From contig JBLHJR010000001.1 of assembly GCA_047619205.1 (NCBI GenBank), forward strand, positions 1 to 64,000: a stretch of DNA of 64,000 nt, given 5' to 3'. Shown here piece after piece: positions 44,782 through 54,498 of this stretch. The notes beneath the pieces are model-generated. The model searched no databases and was not told the origin of the DNA. It saw nothing but the letters and a program-made list of their open reading frames with translations. Positions within the stretch are counted from its first letter, which is position 1. Each line of letters opens with the position of its first letter. This DNA comes from Endobugula sp047619205 (GTDB lineage: Bacteria; Pseudomonadota; Gammaproteobacteria; Pseudomonadales; Cellvibrionaceae). The position numbers and the translations under genes were made by a program.

Positions 44782-47700
44782 TTATAAGCCTGATAATAGC
44801 GTATTAGCATCCTGTTGCTGTTCTGCACTACCTTCCTCAATAACCTCTTGCAGAATATCTTCCGCGCCTTCTTTATCACCCATATCAATATAGGCTCGCG
44901 CCAAATCAAGTTTTGTTTCTACCTCGTCACTATCTTGGCTAAAGCCTAAATCTTCATCCGATAAGCCGCTCTCATCAGCAGGCACTGCTAGCGCTTCGTC
45001 CTCACTAATATCAGTTTCGACTAAATCTTCATCAAGATCGAACTCTTCTGGCGTTGACTCTTCACTTACATCCATATCAGCATCTAGCTTTGACATAGGC
45101 TCTAGATCCATATCAATTACACCTTCAGGTATCACTTCATCCTCTACTACAGGGTCAATTTCAACCTCAGGTTCTGGCTCTGCTTCCAAGCCTAAGTCAA
45201 GTAGACCCTCTGACACATCTTGATCTAATAAAGACTCCATTTCATCAAGCTCTTTATCGAGAGAAACGATATCTATATCTTCAGGAGGAAGATCTAAATT
45301 AAAATCGCTTTCACTACCTTCAAGTAAGTCTTCAGCTAAAGCTTCTTTAGGCGTATCTTCCTCGAGTGCAATATCATCAACATTGGCCTCAAGATCAATA
45401 TCTAATCCATTATCAAGTACTTGTGATGGCTCAGGTATTTCTAGTTCAAGTTCACTTTCTGGCTCATCTAATTCGATGCTGGGCATCTCTGACGCCAAAG
45501 TCTCACTTTCTACTAGCTCATTATCACGGGCCGATTCTGGCTCAACTAGAGGTAAATCAAGCTCTATAGTCTCATTATCATCCAACTCTACCTCATCGAC
45601 TAGTTCCAGCTTTTCTGGCAGCTCCATATCCGACTCTAACTCAGCAGCAGCCTCAAGCTCTTCTCCTGCAGATAACTCTGACAAAAACTCTTCATCAAGA
45701 TCTAAGTCAAAAACATCAGTTTCATCGGCATCAGCAGAAAGCTCCAACAATAGCTCCTCATCAACCTCAAATTCCAAATCATTAATATCGGCATCAGTAC
45801 TAATATATTTGTCTGTAGGCTCAATTGAAACCAATTCTGACAACAAGCCTTCATCTAAATCTAGCGCAATGGCTTCTTCAATTTCTAAATCTGGTTTTTG
45901 CTGATCCGCCTCTAAGAAGCCCTCACTTTCCTCACCTAGGTCCAGGTCCAGGTCCAGGTCCAGGTCCAATAAATCAGATTCATCGCTGTCATCATTATTA
46001 CTATGATCCAGACCCAACAAATCTTCTTCGCCCAACTCTAAATCATCCACTCCCTCAAGGTCACCCACTAAATTCTCTTCTAGACTAAGATCAGGCTCAT
46101 TTAGAGAATAGCTATCGACATCAAACTCAGCAGTATTCGCAATTTGATTGCGTAGTTCTTTTGCTTGCTGATTGGCAGCATCATCGCCCAACGGTAATAA
46201 TTGTGCATACTGATCATCAAATGCATCTGCATCTTGTGTGCTGACATATAATTTCAACAAGGCTATACGGGCATCAGCATTTTCTGGGTTTTGCTGTAGT
46301 TCTTTTTGCAATAGTTCTTCTGCGTTTTCAATTTGCCCTAAGCTAATATAAATTTCCGCTTCAGCGACTACATCCTCTGTTTGCGCCTCTATTGTTTGAG
46401 CATCTGTACCATCATCGAGATCATCGAGATCATCGAGATCATCGAGATCATATAGCTCATTAACATCACCACCTTTCTCAAAAGCGCTATCGAGCTCTTC
46501 ATCTACTAGTGGCAAATCACTATCCAAACTAAAGTCATCATCGCCATCATCATTGGTAGAGCGAACAATGAACCAAATAAGTAGCAATAAAGCTAATAAA
46601 GCAATCCCGACAAGCTGAATATGCTCTGTCACCGTAGCCATTATTTTTGCTATTAATGTTTCACTTGTATTGGTATCCGTGGTCAGTGGCGCATCAATAT
46701 CTTGGCCGTCAACTATCTTTTCAGCAACACTATCATCAGCTGGAGCATTTTGCTCTGAAGTTGCCGGCACTGCTTCAATGTTAACTGGTAGCTTGTCTTG
46801 ACTTACTTTAGCTGTGGTCAACTCTAACGCTTTAAACTGATCATTAGTTAACGTAACCAACCCTTCTAGCGTTTTAATTTGCTCTTCCAGTTCAGCAACA
46901 CGTGTCTTTAAGTTGCTATTTACACGTACCGCTTTATCCAGTTCTTCTTGGGCTATAGCTAAATCATTTTGTAGTGATTCCCCTTTGCCGCTGGCACCAG
47001 CACCCTTCACCACCTTACCTTTATCTTTACTATCGGCAGACCCTAAGGTTAAGCGCCCTTGCTGTTTAATTGCTGCGGACTTTTTAGGCGCTCGCGCAGG
47101 CACTGCGGATAATACTGGCGCTTGCGCCTGCTGTTTCCACGCTTGGGTCTGCTGTCTAACAGCGGCGACCGCTTGTTTAAAACTGGTCTGCTCTATTTCT
47201 GCCAAGCTAGGCGCTCTTAGCACCTGCCCTTTACGCAACAAATTAATATTATTACCAATAAAGGCTGTCGGGTTAGCTTCCTGCAAAGCTAACATTGTTT
47301 GCTGCACACTGACCGATGAACTGGGACGAAGCTGTAAAGCGATAGCCCACAAAGTATCGCCGTCTTTTACAAGCAGGCTGTCTTTTGGTCTAGAAGCTAG
47401 CGGAAAACTTTCTATTGGCCTCGGAACCGGAGCCCCACCCTCCCTCTCCAACTCTTTACGTCGGGCCTCTATCTGCTTAGCTGACGCTAGCGATGTAATA
47501 GATTCGGTACGAATCACTTTTTTCGACGTTGATGAAGATGTTAGGTCCTCTTGTTTAATCGGTACTGGTGCAGCCACTTGCTTATTCGGTACATATTGCT
47601 CTGTTTTAGCAACCGGCGGTGGTTGAATTTCAAACGACGACTGACGTTCAGCTGCCTGACGAGACAATGTACGAATAAAAGAATCCGCAGCATCTTCGAT

Positions 47701-48300
47701 ATTCGAAAACTTAGACGAGTTAGATGCCAACACTCTATCAGGTAGAGGCTGCGCGTTCGCAGGAGGCGATATTTCGGCTGGCCGGCTTACGGGAGGAGAT
47801 ACTGCAGGCGCAACGGGCTTCACCACCTTAACAACGGGTACGGGTAAAGGTGCAGATACTGGCGGCGCTACAGCCACTTGAACTGGCTGCTCTGCTTCAA
47901 AAACCGGAAGGTCCAATAGCACAGTATATTCACGTAATAGGCGACCACTTGGCCACTGTAGGTCAACTAAAAAGTTCAGGTAAGGTTCTTGTACTGGCTT
48001 TGTTGAAGTGACTTTAATATAAGCATTATTTGGGTTGGTAATAACAATACTAAAACGTAAATCAGTAAGAAAAAAATCACGGTCCAAACCTATACGGGTA
48101 AAATCTTCTTGAGAGGCAAGGCTAATCAGCATTTCCTCTGCCGATAGATTTTGGGGCTGCAATAATCGAATTTCGGCATTCAGTGGCTCGTTATATGACG
48201 ATTTTAACGTCACCTCACCCAAGCCTAAAGCAAAGCTAAAGGCTGAGGCCATAAGCCCCACTAAACCGACAATAAGTATGCTTAACTGGCGAAGCCCCAT
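44782..48300 (-). CDS. fimV: FimV-family pole/pilus assembly protein
   Basis: Large inner-membrane protein that organises type IV pili and polar functions through peptidoglycan binding. A signal-like N-terminus (ILIVGLVGLMASAFSFALG) leads into the FimV N-terminal domain (about 30-135). A Pro-rich linker precedes a LysM domain near 305-365 (VKDGDTLWAIALQLRP). A coiled coil lies near 445-490, and one membrane helix near 565 (HIQLVGIALLALLLLIWFIV). A TPR-like pair and a very acidic Asp/Glu/Leu-rich cytoplasmic region follow. The conserved FimV C-terminal domain occupies the last 45 residues (LARAYIDMGDKEGAEDIL). It is 1172 residues from ATG 48300. Two coding microsatellites lie in the acidic region. 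Confidence 0.93.
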   Translation of the reverse strand: MGLRQLSILIVGLVGLMASAFSFALGLGEVTLKSSYNEPLNAEIRLLQPQNLSAEEMLISLASQEDFTRIGLDRDFFLTDLRFSIVITNPNNAYIKVTSTKPVQEPYLNFLVDLQWPSGRLLREYTVLLDLPVFEAEQPVQVAVAPPVSAPLPVPVVKVVKPVAPAVSPPVSRPAEISPPANAQPLPDRVLASNSSKFSNIEDAADSFIRTLSRQAAERQSSFEIQPPPVAKTEQYVPNKQVAAPVPIKQEDLTSSSTSKKVIRTESITSLASAKQIEARRKELEREGGAPVPRPIESFPLASRPKDSLLVKDGDTLWAIALQLRPSSSVSVQQTMLALQEANPTAFIGNNINLLRKGQVLRAPSLAEIEQTSFKQAVAAVRQQTQAWKQQAQAPVLSAVPARAPKKSAAIKQQGRLTLGSADSKDKGKVVKGAGASGKGESLQNDLAIAQEELDKAVRVNSNLKTRVAELEEQIKTLEGLVTLTNDQFKALELTTAKVSQDKLPVNIEAVPATSEQNAPADDSVAEKIVDGQDIDAPLTTDTNTSETLIAKIMATVTEHIQLVGIALLALLLLIWFIVRSTNDDGDDDFSLDSDLPLVDEELDSAFEKGGDVNELYDLDDLDDLDDLDDGTDAQTIEAQTEDVVAEAEIYISLGQIENAEELLQKELQQNPENADARIALLKLYVSTQDADAFDDQYAQLLPLGDDAANQQAKELRNQIANTAEFDVDSYSLNEPDLSLEENLVGDLEGVDDLELGEEDLLGLDHSNNDDSDESDLLDLDLDLDLDLGEESEGFLEADQQKPDLEIEEAIALDLDEGLLSELVSIEPTDKYISTDADINDLEFEVDEELLLELSADADETDVFDLDLDEEFLSELSAGEELEAAAELESDMELPEKLELVDEVELDDNETIELDLPLVEPESARDNELVESETLASEMPSIELDEPESELELEIPEPSQVLDNGLDIDLEANVDDIALEEDTPKEALAEDLLEGSESDFNLDLPPEDIDIVSLDKELDEMESLLDQDVSEGLLDLGLEAEPEPEVEIDPVVEDEVIPEGVIDMDLEPMSKLDADMDVSEESTPEEFDLDEDLVETDISEDEALAVPADESGLSDEDLGFSQDSDEVETKLDLARAYIDMGDKEGAEDILQEVIEEGSAEQQQDANTLLSGL
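45938..45967. repeat. Five tandem AGGTCC hexamers inside fimV
   Basis: The repeat encodes Asp-Leu dipeptides (DLDLDLDLDL) on the minus strand near residue 780. Copy changes keep the reading frame and would vary the length of the acidic region. Confidence 0.9.
46411..46446. repeat. Four tandem 9-bp units (ATCATCGAG) inside fimV
   Basis: On the minus strand it encodes a repeated Leu-Asp-Asp tripeptide near residues 618-630, just after the membrane helix and before the TPR-like part. It is an in-frame, slippage-prone repeat. Confidence 0.9.
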
Positions 48301-48454
48301 GGATTTACCCTTATCATTGAACATCAAGTTACTCTATCAATATTATAGTTTTATTTATCATTACATATTTTAATAACGTTACTGCATGTCCGTATTTGAA
48401 AAAAACAATCAACATAAACTCGAATAAACTTTCACTATCAGCGCTAAGTATTCA

Positions 48455-49477
48455 TTATAAATAGCTTTTTTTCAACTCTTCTGCGATTAGAATGGTATTT
48501 AATGCCGCACCTTTTCGCACATTATCTGCAACCAACCATAAGTTAACGCCGCGACTATGACTCATATCATTACGAATACGACTAACAAATATATCGTCAT
48601 TACCTGCTGCTGTAGTCACTGGCGTAGCAAATTCTTGGGCTTCATTATCATCTAAAACTTTGATTTCATTGTTATTTTCCAATAATTTCCGAACTTCTTC
48701 TGCATCGATAGGATCACCCGTCTCGATGGTGACTGCCATACTATCCGCATAAAAAACAGGCACTTGGATACAAGTCACATTTATTTGCAGCAGAGGGTCA
48801 TTGATAATCGCTTTTGTCTGCTCCAACATACATACCTCAGCGGTAGAATGGCCATTTTCATCGACTTCACCTACATTGGGCAGTACATTAAAAGCAATCT
48901 GCTGCTTATAGAACTTAGGCTCAGCACCCTGCCCATTCAACAAACTGGCGGTTTGTGTGGCGAGTTCATTGATGGCTTTTTTACCGTGGCGAGAGACCGA
49001 GTCATAGGCGGTAACATTCACGCGCTGTATACCTACGGCATCATAAATAGGTTTTAACACCGTCCATAGACTCACTACCGAGCTATCTGGGTTAATCACT
49101 AAGGAAGGCTTTTCAAGCTGCTTGAAGAGATCTCCATTCACACTAGGGATAATCAATGGTGCGCCAGACGCAGTAAATGCCTGACTATTATCAATTACCA
49201 TACAACCTGCGGCCTGCGCCTTAGGGACATATTCTAAGGAAACGGCATCGGTAGCCACAAAAATAGCCATCTGCACTTGTGAAAAATCGAAATTCTCTAG
49301 CAGGTTCACCATAAGCGGCTTACTACGGAACTGTAAACTCGTACCCGCAGTTCGCTCACTAGACAGTAAATAGAGCGTTTTAACGGGAAAAGTACTTTTC
49401 CCTAACAACTCAACAACCACTTCACCCACGGCACCGGTTGCGCCAATAATGGCAAGATCAATTGTATCCACACACAC
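48455..49477 (-). CDS. usg: Aspartate-semialdehyde dehydrogenase-like protein (Usg-type), catalytic Cys replaced
   Basis: The 340-residue protein has the ASADH fold: NADP-binding AIIGATGAVGEVVVELL, IDNSQAF near residue 97 and a C-terminal SHSRGVNLWLVADNVRKGAA. In true enzymes the active site reads NPNCS-x. Here residues 129-133 are NPDSS, so the nucleophilic Cys is Ser132. This matches Usg-type paralogues, whose role is not established. It sits between asd and fimV, as in Pseudomonas. It probably cannot perform the usual reaction. Confidence 0.85.
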   Translation of the reverse strand: MCVDTIDLAIIGATGAVGEVVVELLGKSTFPVKTLYLLSSERTAGTSLQFRSKPLMVNLLENFDFSQVQMAIFVATDAVSLEYVPKAQAAGCMVIDNSQAFTASGAPLIIPSVNGDLFKQLEKPSLVINPDSSVVSLWTVLKPIYDAVGIQRVNVTAYDSVSRHGKKAINELATQTASLLNGQGAEPKFYKQQIAFNVLPNVGEVDENGHSTAEVCMLEQTKAIINDPLLQINVTCIQVPVFYADSMAVTIETGDPIDAEEVRKLLENNNEIKVLDDNEAQEFATPVTTAAGNDDIFVSRIRNDMSHSRGVNLWLVADNVRKGAALNTILIAEELKKSYL

Positions 49478-49600
49478 CTCTTAATTAAAATGAAACTTAA
49501 CTCTAAAAACCACCTCAGGAACCCATACCAAAAATCATAGGTGAGCGTGAGAGCGCTTCACCGGCAGAGGTATCTTTCAACAGTTTAAGTGTAGCGTTTA

Positions 49601-50734
49601 TTAACGCTTAAGTAGAATTTTCAACATTCTTCGCAATGGCTCAGCAGCACCCCATAGCAACTGATCACCCACAGTAAATGCGCTGAGGTACTCTGGCCCC
49701 ATATGCATTTTCCGTAAACGCCCAACAGGAACCGCCAAAGTGCCAGTGACCGCTGTTGGAGTCAGCTCTGCTAGACTTTCTTCTTTGTGGTTAGGCACAA
49801 CCTTTACCCAAGCATTAGCATTAGCAATCAAGGCTTCGATTTCATCCATCGGGATATCTTGCTTTAATTTAATGGTCAAGGCTTGGCTATGACAACGCAT
49901 GGCCCCCACTCTTACGCACACACCATCAACAGGAATATTAGGTATTAGACCAGCAATATCCGCTTCATAGGATGCACCTATGATTTTATTAGTTTCAGCA
50001 TCGGCCTTCCATTCCTCACGGCTTTGCCCACTATCCAGCTCACTATCAATGTAAGGCAGCACACTACCCGCCAATGGCACGCCAAAATTATCTTGAGGCA
50101 AACTACCATCACGCATTTTATCCGCAATTTTTTTATCAATGGCTAGAATAGCGGATGCAGGATCGGCTAACTCTTCAGCGACCGAATCTCTCAATGCGCC
50201 CATCTGTGCAATCAACTCACGCATATGACGAGCACCACCACCACTAGCTGCCTGATACGTCATTGCAGAAATCCACTCAACATGCCCAGCATTAATCAAA
50301 CCGCCAATCGCCATCAACATCAAGCTGACCGTGCAATTTCCGCCAATAAAGTTTTTGATCCCCGCATCTAAAGCATTATCAATAACATGGGAATTCACTG
50401 GGTCCAACACGATCACAGCATCATCTTGCATCCGTAAAAAAGAGGCAGCATCAACCCAATAACCATTCCAGCCGGATTCACGTAGCGGAGTAAACACCGC
50501 TTGGGTGTAATCGCCACCTTGACAGGAAATAATAATGTCCATTTTGGCCAGTTCAGCAATATCATTGGCGTCTTTAAGGGCGTCGAGAATTTTACCAATA
50601 TTAGGGCCCGTGCCACCCACATTTGAGGTAGTAAAAAAGACCGGCTCTATCGCTGCAAAATCATCTTCTTCAAGCATACGCCCCATTAATACGGAACCCA
50701 CCATTCCACGCCAACCTACAAAACCAACTTTCAT
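49601..50734 (-). CDS. asd: Aspartate-semialdehyde dehydrogenase
   Basis: Reduces aspartyl phosphate to the semialdehyde for Lys, Thr, Met and diaminopimelate synthesis. The NADP loop is GFVGWRGMVGSVLM at the N-terminus. The catalytic Cys is in GGNCTVSLML near residue 134. The His/Arg region is VDGVCVRVGAMRCHSQALTIKL. It is the gammaproteobacterial form, about 377 residues. ATG 50734 is chosen over an ATG two codons upstream because the family starts MKVGFVGWRG and AGAGAG lies at better spacing. Confidence 0.96.
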   Translation of the reverse strand: MKVGFVGWRGMVGSVLMGRMLEEDDFAAIEPVFFTTSNVGGTGPNIGKILDALKDANDIAELAKMDIIISCQGGDYTQAVFTPLRESGWNGYWVDAASFLRMQDDAVIVLDPVNSHVIDNALDAGIKNFIGGNCTVSLMLMAIGGLINAGHVEWISAMTYQAASGGGARHMRELIAQMGALRDSVAEELADPASAILAIDKKIADKMRDGSLPQDNFGVPLAGSVLPYIDSELDSGQSREEWKADAETNKIIGASYEADIAGLIPNIPVDGVCVRVGAMRCHSQALTIKLKQDIPMDEIEALIANANAWVKVVPNHKEESLAELTPTAVTGTLAVPVGRLRKMHMGPEYLSAFTVGDQLLWGAAEPLRRMLKILLKR

Positions 50735-50892
50735 GAACATCAACTCTCTAAAATAAAAACCGTTAAAAAAATCTTCTTAAATTTCGCTAAGCAACAGCCC
50801 TGCAGTTTATCGCAGAACAGCTTAATAAAAAACTAAAAGTCTTAAAAACCAGTGATTTAGGTGCTTACAGGCAGCTAATGATAGACCTTTAA

Positions 50893-51054
50893 CCTAGAAA
50901 CGGCTATTGGCGCGAGAAAGCGGTAGAGTTAATTGGAGCGCCTAGTAAATTTTAGCCTCGCGTGGCGGCCTTATCAGTCGAAAGCGAATACTAAAATTTA
51001 CTAGCCACTCCAATTAACTGCGTAGACTTTCGTGATTCGATTAGCGTTTTTAGG
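50893..51054. repeat. 162-bp palindromic element, CCTAGAAAC family
   Basis: The ends are CCTAGAAACGG (left) and, inverted, CCTAAAAACGC (right). Internal arms 50928-50955 and 50991-51018 pair at nearly all of 28 positions (GTTAATTGGAG...TAAATTTTAG). Its right half read in reverse matches the left half of the element at 57352 (AATCACGAAAGTCT, TTTTAGTATTCGC). It fills the gap between asd and the acyltransferase gene and has no coding capacity. Confidence 0.8.
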
Positions 51055-51064
51055 TTTAACATTA

Positions 51065-51073
51065 TGCTAGAAT
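51065..51073 (+). promoter_or_regulatory. Probable extended -10 promoter element
   Basis: TGCTAGAAT fits TGn plus TAGAAT, 33 bp before the preferred start of the acyltransferase gene. No good -35 is seen. The adjacent palindromic element ends 10 bp upstream. Confidence 0.35.
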
Positions 51074-51105
51074 GCGCAGCCTTAAAACACCTTCAATTAC
51101 TCACA

Positions 51106-52017
51106 ATGACTACTGTTCAACACACTATGCAAAACCTTAGTTTTATACTAATAAACACCCTATTAAGCCCTTTCGCATTTTTACCGTTACGCTGGTCTCA
51201 AGCTATAGGTGCCTACCTAGGTTTAGCATTAATAAAGCACAATCGTAAACGTGCACACATTGCCCTCAGCAACATCCGCACCTGCTTTCCAGAAAAAACC
51301 GCTAAAAAGCAACAAGAACTGCTTAACATGACCGCTATAGAAGCGGGAAAGTGGTTTATGGAAGCGCCGTATATTTGGTTTAGGAAGCCCCAGTACCTTA
51401 TCGATAAAGTCACTGTGCGTAATCCAGAATTACTGCAACTCGCCCATCAAAAAGGTCGTGGCGTTGTCATTGTTTTACCCCATCAAGGCAATTGGGAATT
51501 ACTCAATTTTTATGTTCCACGGCACTACTCCTTTGGCGCGATGTATCGCCCCATTAAATCGCCATTATTTGAAAGAATTATTTTTAATGGCCGCTCTCGC
51601 CTAGGTACCTCTATGTTTGCCGCCAACCCAAAAGGCGTAAGGCAAGCCCTTAAAGCCTTAAAGAAAAATAGCGTAGTAGCGATATTGTCGGATCACTTAC
51701 CTTCTGAAAATGCAGGGGTCCACGCGCCTTTTTTTGGTCGCCTGGCACTAACCGGAAAACTGACTCACTCATTGATTAAGCACAATTTATCTGAGGTATT
51801 AATTGCCTCGGTTTTACGCAAGCCAGAAGGCCAAGGCTTTGAAATTAGTTTTGCAGACATTCCGGGAATGGACGTTGCAGACGCAGTAGTTGCCGCTACA
51901 GCACTCAATCAAGCAATAGAGAAAAGTATCTTATTGGCGCCCGAACAATATCAGTGGGTTTATCGGCGCTTTGCAAAACCGCCAAAAGGAATGAAAAGTA
52001 TTTACGAGGATTGTTAG
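51106..52017 (+). CDS. LpxL/HtrB-like lysophospholipid acyltransferase
   Basis: The membrane-bound acyltransferase is of the lipid A biosynthesis (lauroyl/myristoyl) family. The catalytic HX4E motif is in VLPHQGNWELLN near residue 125. Other segments are FGAMYRPIKSPLFE and VAILSDHLPSENAGVHAPFFG. The N-terminus is hydrophobic. ATG 51106 is preferred because a possible promoter lies just upstream. The frame is open back to 51064. It could add secondary acyl chains to lipid A or act on other lipids. Confidence 0.88.
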   Translation: MTTVQHTMQNLSFILINTLLSPFAFLPLRWSQAIGAYLGLALIKHNRKRAHIALSNIRTCFPEKTAKKQQELLNMTAIEAGKWFMEAPYIWFRKPQYLIDKVTVRNPELLQLAHQKGRGVVIVLPHQGNWELLNFYVPRHYSFGAMYRPIKSPLFERIIFNGRSRLGTSMFAANPKGVRQALKALKKNSVVAILSDHLPSENAGVHAPFFGRLALTGKLTHSLIKHNLSEVLIASVLRKPEGQGFEISFADIPGMDVADAVVAATALNQAIEKSILLAPEQYQWVYRRFAKPPKGMKSIYEDC

Positions 52018-52084
52018 TTTTAGAAGCTACAAGCCTCACGAAAAGATAGTTTCTTACTACCATCACTTGAGGCTTTAGACTATT

Positions 52085-53173
52085 TTAACCTAGCGCTTTA
52101 ACCACCGCATCACCCATCTCCGAGGTGCTCACTTTAGTCATACCTGCCGACATTCCCTGCGGAAGGATATCCGCAGTACGTAAACCCTGATCAAGTACCT
52201 CGCCTACCGCTTTAGCAATAGCATCTGCCGCATCTGCCATACCTAATGAGTAACGCAATAACATTTCTAATGACAAAATAGTAGCTAGTGGGTTAGCGAT
52301 GCCTTGATTCGCAATATCAGGTGCCGAACCATGCACAGGCTCATACATACCTAAACCTTCACTGTTCAATGATGCAGAGGGTAACATACCAATAGAACCC
52401 GTTAGCATGGCAGCACAATCCGATAAAATATCGCCAAATAAATTACCCGTCACCAGAACATCGAATTGTTTTGGCGCGCGCACTAATTGCATCGCCGCAT
52501 TATCGACATACATATGTGACAATTCAACATCGGGATAATCCGCCGCTAAACTTTCTATCACTTCCCGCCACAAGCCTGACACTTCTAGCACGTTGGCTTT
52601 ATCAACCGAACATAAGCGTTTGCCACGCTTTTGGGCAATTTCAAATGCGTTGCGGCCAATGCGTTCCACCTCACTTTCACTATAAACTAAGGTGTTGTAG
52701 CCTTGACGCTCACCACTCTCTAGTACCCGGACACCTCGCGGCTCACCAAAATAAATGCCACCAGTTAGCTCACGCACAATTAGAATATCTAAACCTTCTA
52801 CTAGCTCTCGCTTCAATGAAGAAGCATCTGCTAACTGTGGATATAAAATAGCAGGGCGCAAATTAGAAAACAAATCTAATTCTGCACGAATTTTTAACAA
52901 GCCTTTTTCTGGTCGAATAGCACGATTTAAGCTATCCCACTTAGGGCCACCGACCGCGCCTAATAAAATGCCGTCGCTAGCACGCGCTTTAGCAATGGTT
53001 TCATCGGTCAGCGGCACACCGTGGGCATCAATCGCACAACCACCCATCAAGTCATGTTCATAATTCACACTGAGGTTCATTTTTTCATTTAAGCAATCAA
53101 GTACTTTAACCGCTTCTTTAACAATTTCAGGGCCGATACCATCACCGGCGAGTAGTAGGATGCTCTTTGACAT
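52085..53173 (-). CDS. leuB: 3-isopropylmalate dehydrogenase
   Basis: Oxidative decarboxylation step of leucine synthesis. The NAD/metal enzyme opens LLLAGDGIGPEIV. The substrate-binding Arg residues are in IRAELDLFSNLRPA and VRELTGGIYFGEPRG. The metal site and NAD loop are GNLFGDILSDCAAMLTGSIGMLPS and EPVHGSAPDIANQGIANP. It is 362 residues. It is separated from leuD by a DUF1330 gene, all on the minus strand. Confidence 0.97.
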   Translation of the reverse strand: MSKSILLLAGDGIGPEIVKEAVKVLDCLNEKMNLSVNYEHDLMGGCAIDAHGVPLTDETIAKARASDGILLGAVGGPKWDSLNRAIRPEKGLLKIRAELDLFSNLRPAILYPQLADASSLKRELVEGLDILIVRELTGGIYFGEPRGVRVLESGERQGYNTLVYSESEVERIGRNAFEIAQKRGKRLCSVDKANVLEVSGLWREVIESLAADYPDVELSHMYVDNAAMQLVRAPKQFDVLVTGNLFGDILSDCAAMLTGSIGMLPSASLNSEGLGMYEPVHGSAPDIANQGIANPLATILSLEMLLRYSLGMADAADAIAKAVGEVLDQGLRTADILPQGMSAGMTKVSTSEMGDAVVKALG

Positions 53174-53232
53174 GGTAAAAACCTTTTATATAATCGTGTT
53201 TTTAGTTATGAGGTGCCCAAAGGGACTAAAGA

Positions 53233-53262
53233 TAAAAAGCCCAGCGGTAAAATTAGGCTTTA
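53233..53262 (-). terminator. Possible terminator after the DUF1330 gene
   Basis: On the minus strand AAAGCCT and GGGCTTTTTATC form a short stem around a loop of about 12 nt with a following U-rich run. Confidence 0.5.
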
Positions 53263-53288
53263 TTTTCACTCAATCAAGGACTCTCTCC

Positions 53289-53582
53289 TTAGATCTCCGC
53301 GCCCTCAATAATAATAAAGTCTGTCTCAGCATTGGCATTACGGATGACTTTCGCTTGCTGATATTCGGGGCTGTCATAACAAGCCTTTGCGGTTTTCATA
53401 TCCGTAAATTCAACCACTACATTCCTCTCCCGATGCTCACCCTCTTTCACCTCATAAGTTCCGCCACGAACCAAAAACTTTGCCCCGAACTTTTCAAAGG
53501 CCAGCTTCGCCGCGGCCAAATAATCGGGATATTGCGCTGCATTTGTAACACTCACACGAACAATCCAATATGCTTTTTTCAT
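53289..53582 (-). CDS. DUF1330 family protein
   Basis: The 97-residue dimeric alpha-beta barrel-type protein opens KKAYWIVRVSVTNAAQYPDYLAAA. It has the conserved KFLVRGGTYEVKEG and VVEFTDMKTAKACYDSPEYQ segments. The biochemical function is unknown. It is inserted between leuD and leuB and has its own ribosome site (AAAGGAAAT). Confidence 0.9.
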   Translation of the reverse strand: MKKAYWIVRVSVTNAAQYPDYLAAAKLAFEKFGAKFLVRGGTYEVKEGEHRERNVVVEFTDMKTAKACYDSPEYQQAKVIRNANAETDFIIIEGAEI

Positions 53583-53714
53583 ATTTATTTCCTTTAGTTT
53601 ATATAAAAAATTATATTTTCATCTGGATTAGCACTGACGCCGCTCTACATGGCTGAAACCACCCAAGCATAGGCCATCTTATCAGACCAGCCAGCACCGA
53701 TTCCGCATGCTAAC

Positions 53715-54365
53715 CTAACCCTTAATCGCATTAAACAACCAAGGAGAACTTGCCTTCACATTAGCTTCGTAAGTACGTATCGCATCGGTATCTTCTAAGG
53801 TTAACGCAATATCATCCAAACCACTCAGTAAGCAATGGCGACGGAATTCATCGAGTTCAAAAGAAAAGGCATCTCCAGAAGGCGTTATCACTTGTAAGCT
53901 TTCTAAATCGACTGTTAGCTGATATCCCTCAACGGCATACATTTCGTCAAACAGTTGATCCACTATTTTTTCTTCTAGAACAACCGGTAACAAACCATTT
54001 TTAAACGAGTTATTGTAAAAAATATCCGCATAACTCGATGCGATAATAGCACGAAAACCGTAGTCATCTAGTGCCCAAGGAGCATGTTCACGACTGGAAC
54101 CACAACCAAAATTTTCTCTAGCCAACAACACACTGGCGCCCTGATAACGCGAAAAATTTAAAGGAAAGTCTAGATTTAACGGCCGCCCTTCACATGACTG
54201 ATCCGGAAATCCTTCATCTAAATAACGTAATTCATCAAAACAATTTTTACCAAAACCACTACGTTTAATTGATTTTAAAAATTGTTTTGGAATAATCATA
54301 TCCGTATCAACATTCGCGCGATCCATCGGTGCGGCAATGCCAGTGTGGGTGGTGAATGATTTCAT
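53715..54365 (-). CDS. leuD: 3-isopropylmalate dehydratase small subunit
   Basis: Small subunit of isopropylmalate isomerase, partner of LeuC. Signatures are PMDRANVDTDMIIPKQFLK, FGCGSSREHAPWAL and SSYADIFYNNSFKNGLLPVVL. It is about 216 residues from ATG 54365. A TTG four codons upstream is possible. It is separated from leuC by 133 bp holding an inverted repeat. Confidence 0.96.
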   Translation of the reverse strand: MKSFTTHTGIAAPMDRANVDTDMIIPKQFLKSIKRSGFGKNCFDELRYLDEGFPDQSCEGRPLNLDFPLNFSRYQGASVLLARENFGCGSSREHAPWALDDYGFRAIIASSYADIFYNNSFKNGLLPVVLEEKIVDQLFDEMYAVEGYQLTVDLESLQVITPSGDAFSFELDEFRRHCLLSGLDDIALTLEDTDAIRTYEANVKASSPWLFNAIKG

Positions 54366-54422
54366 ATTTTTTCTCAATGGGTTGATGTTGCTATGTATAG
54401 CTGTTCTTTTTAAGTGTTAGAC

Positions 54423-54488
54423 GTGAGATGTCCAACGCAAGCCGCTGCCGCTTATAAAGCCTCTCGCGTCTCGCGTTGGATGTCTCAC
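54423..54488. repeat. Imperfect inverted repeat between leuC and leuD
   Basis: GTGAGATGTCCAACGC at 54423-54438 mirrors GCGTTGGATGTCTCAC at 54473-54488 with two mismatches, around a GC-rich 34-nt centre. A related GACGT-rich stretch lies near 11578. It may be a small mobile or mRNA-structure element inside the leuCD transcript. Confidence 0.6.
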
Positions 54489-54498
54489 CGGGAGTTCG

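Noticed and set aside
45366..46088. Ser-rich plus-strand ORFs opposite fimV
   Set aside because: They arise from the antisense of Asp/Glu/Leu codons. fimV is conserved on the other strand.
46913..47626. 237-residue plus-strand ORF
   Set aside because: It is antisense to the LysM and linker part of fimV, with no independent support.
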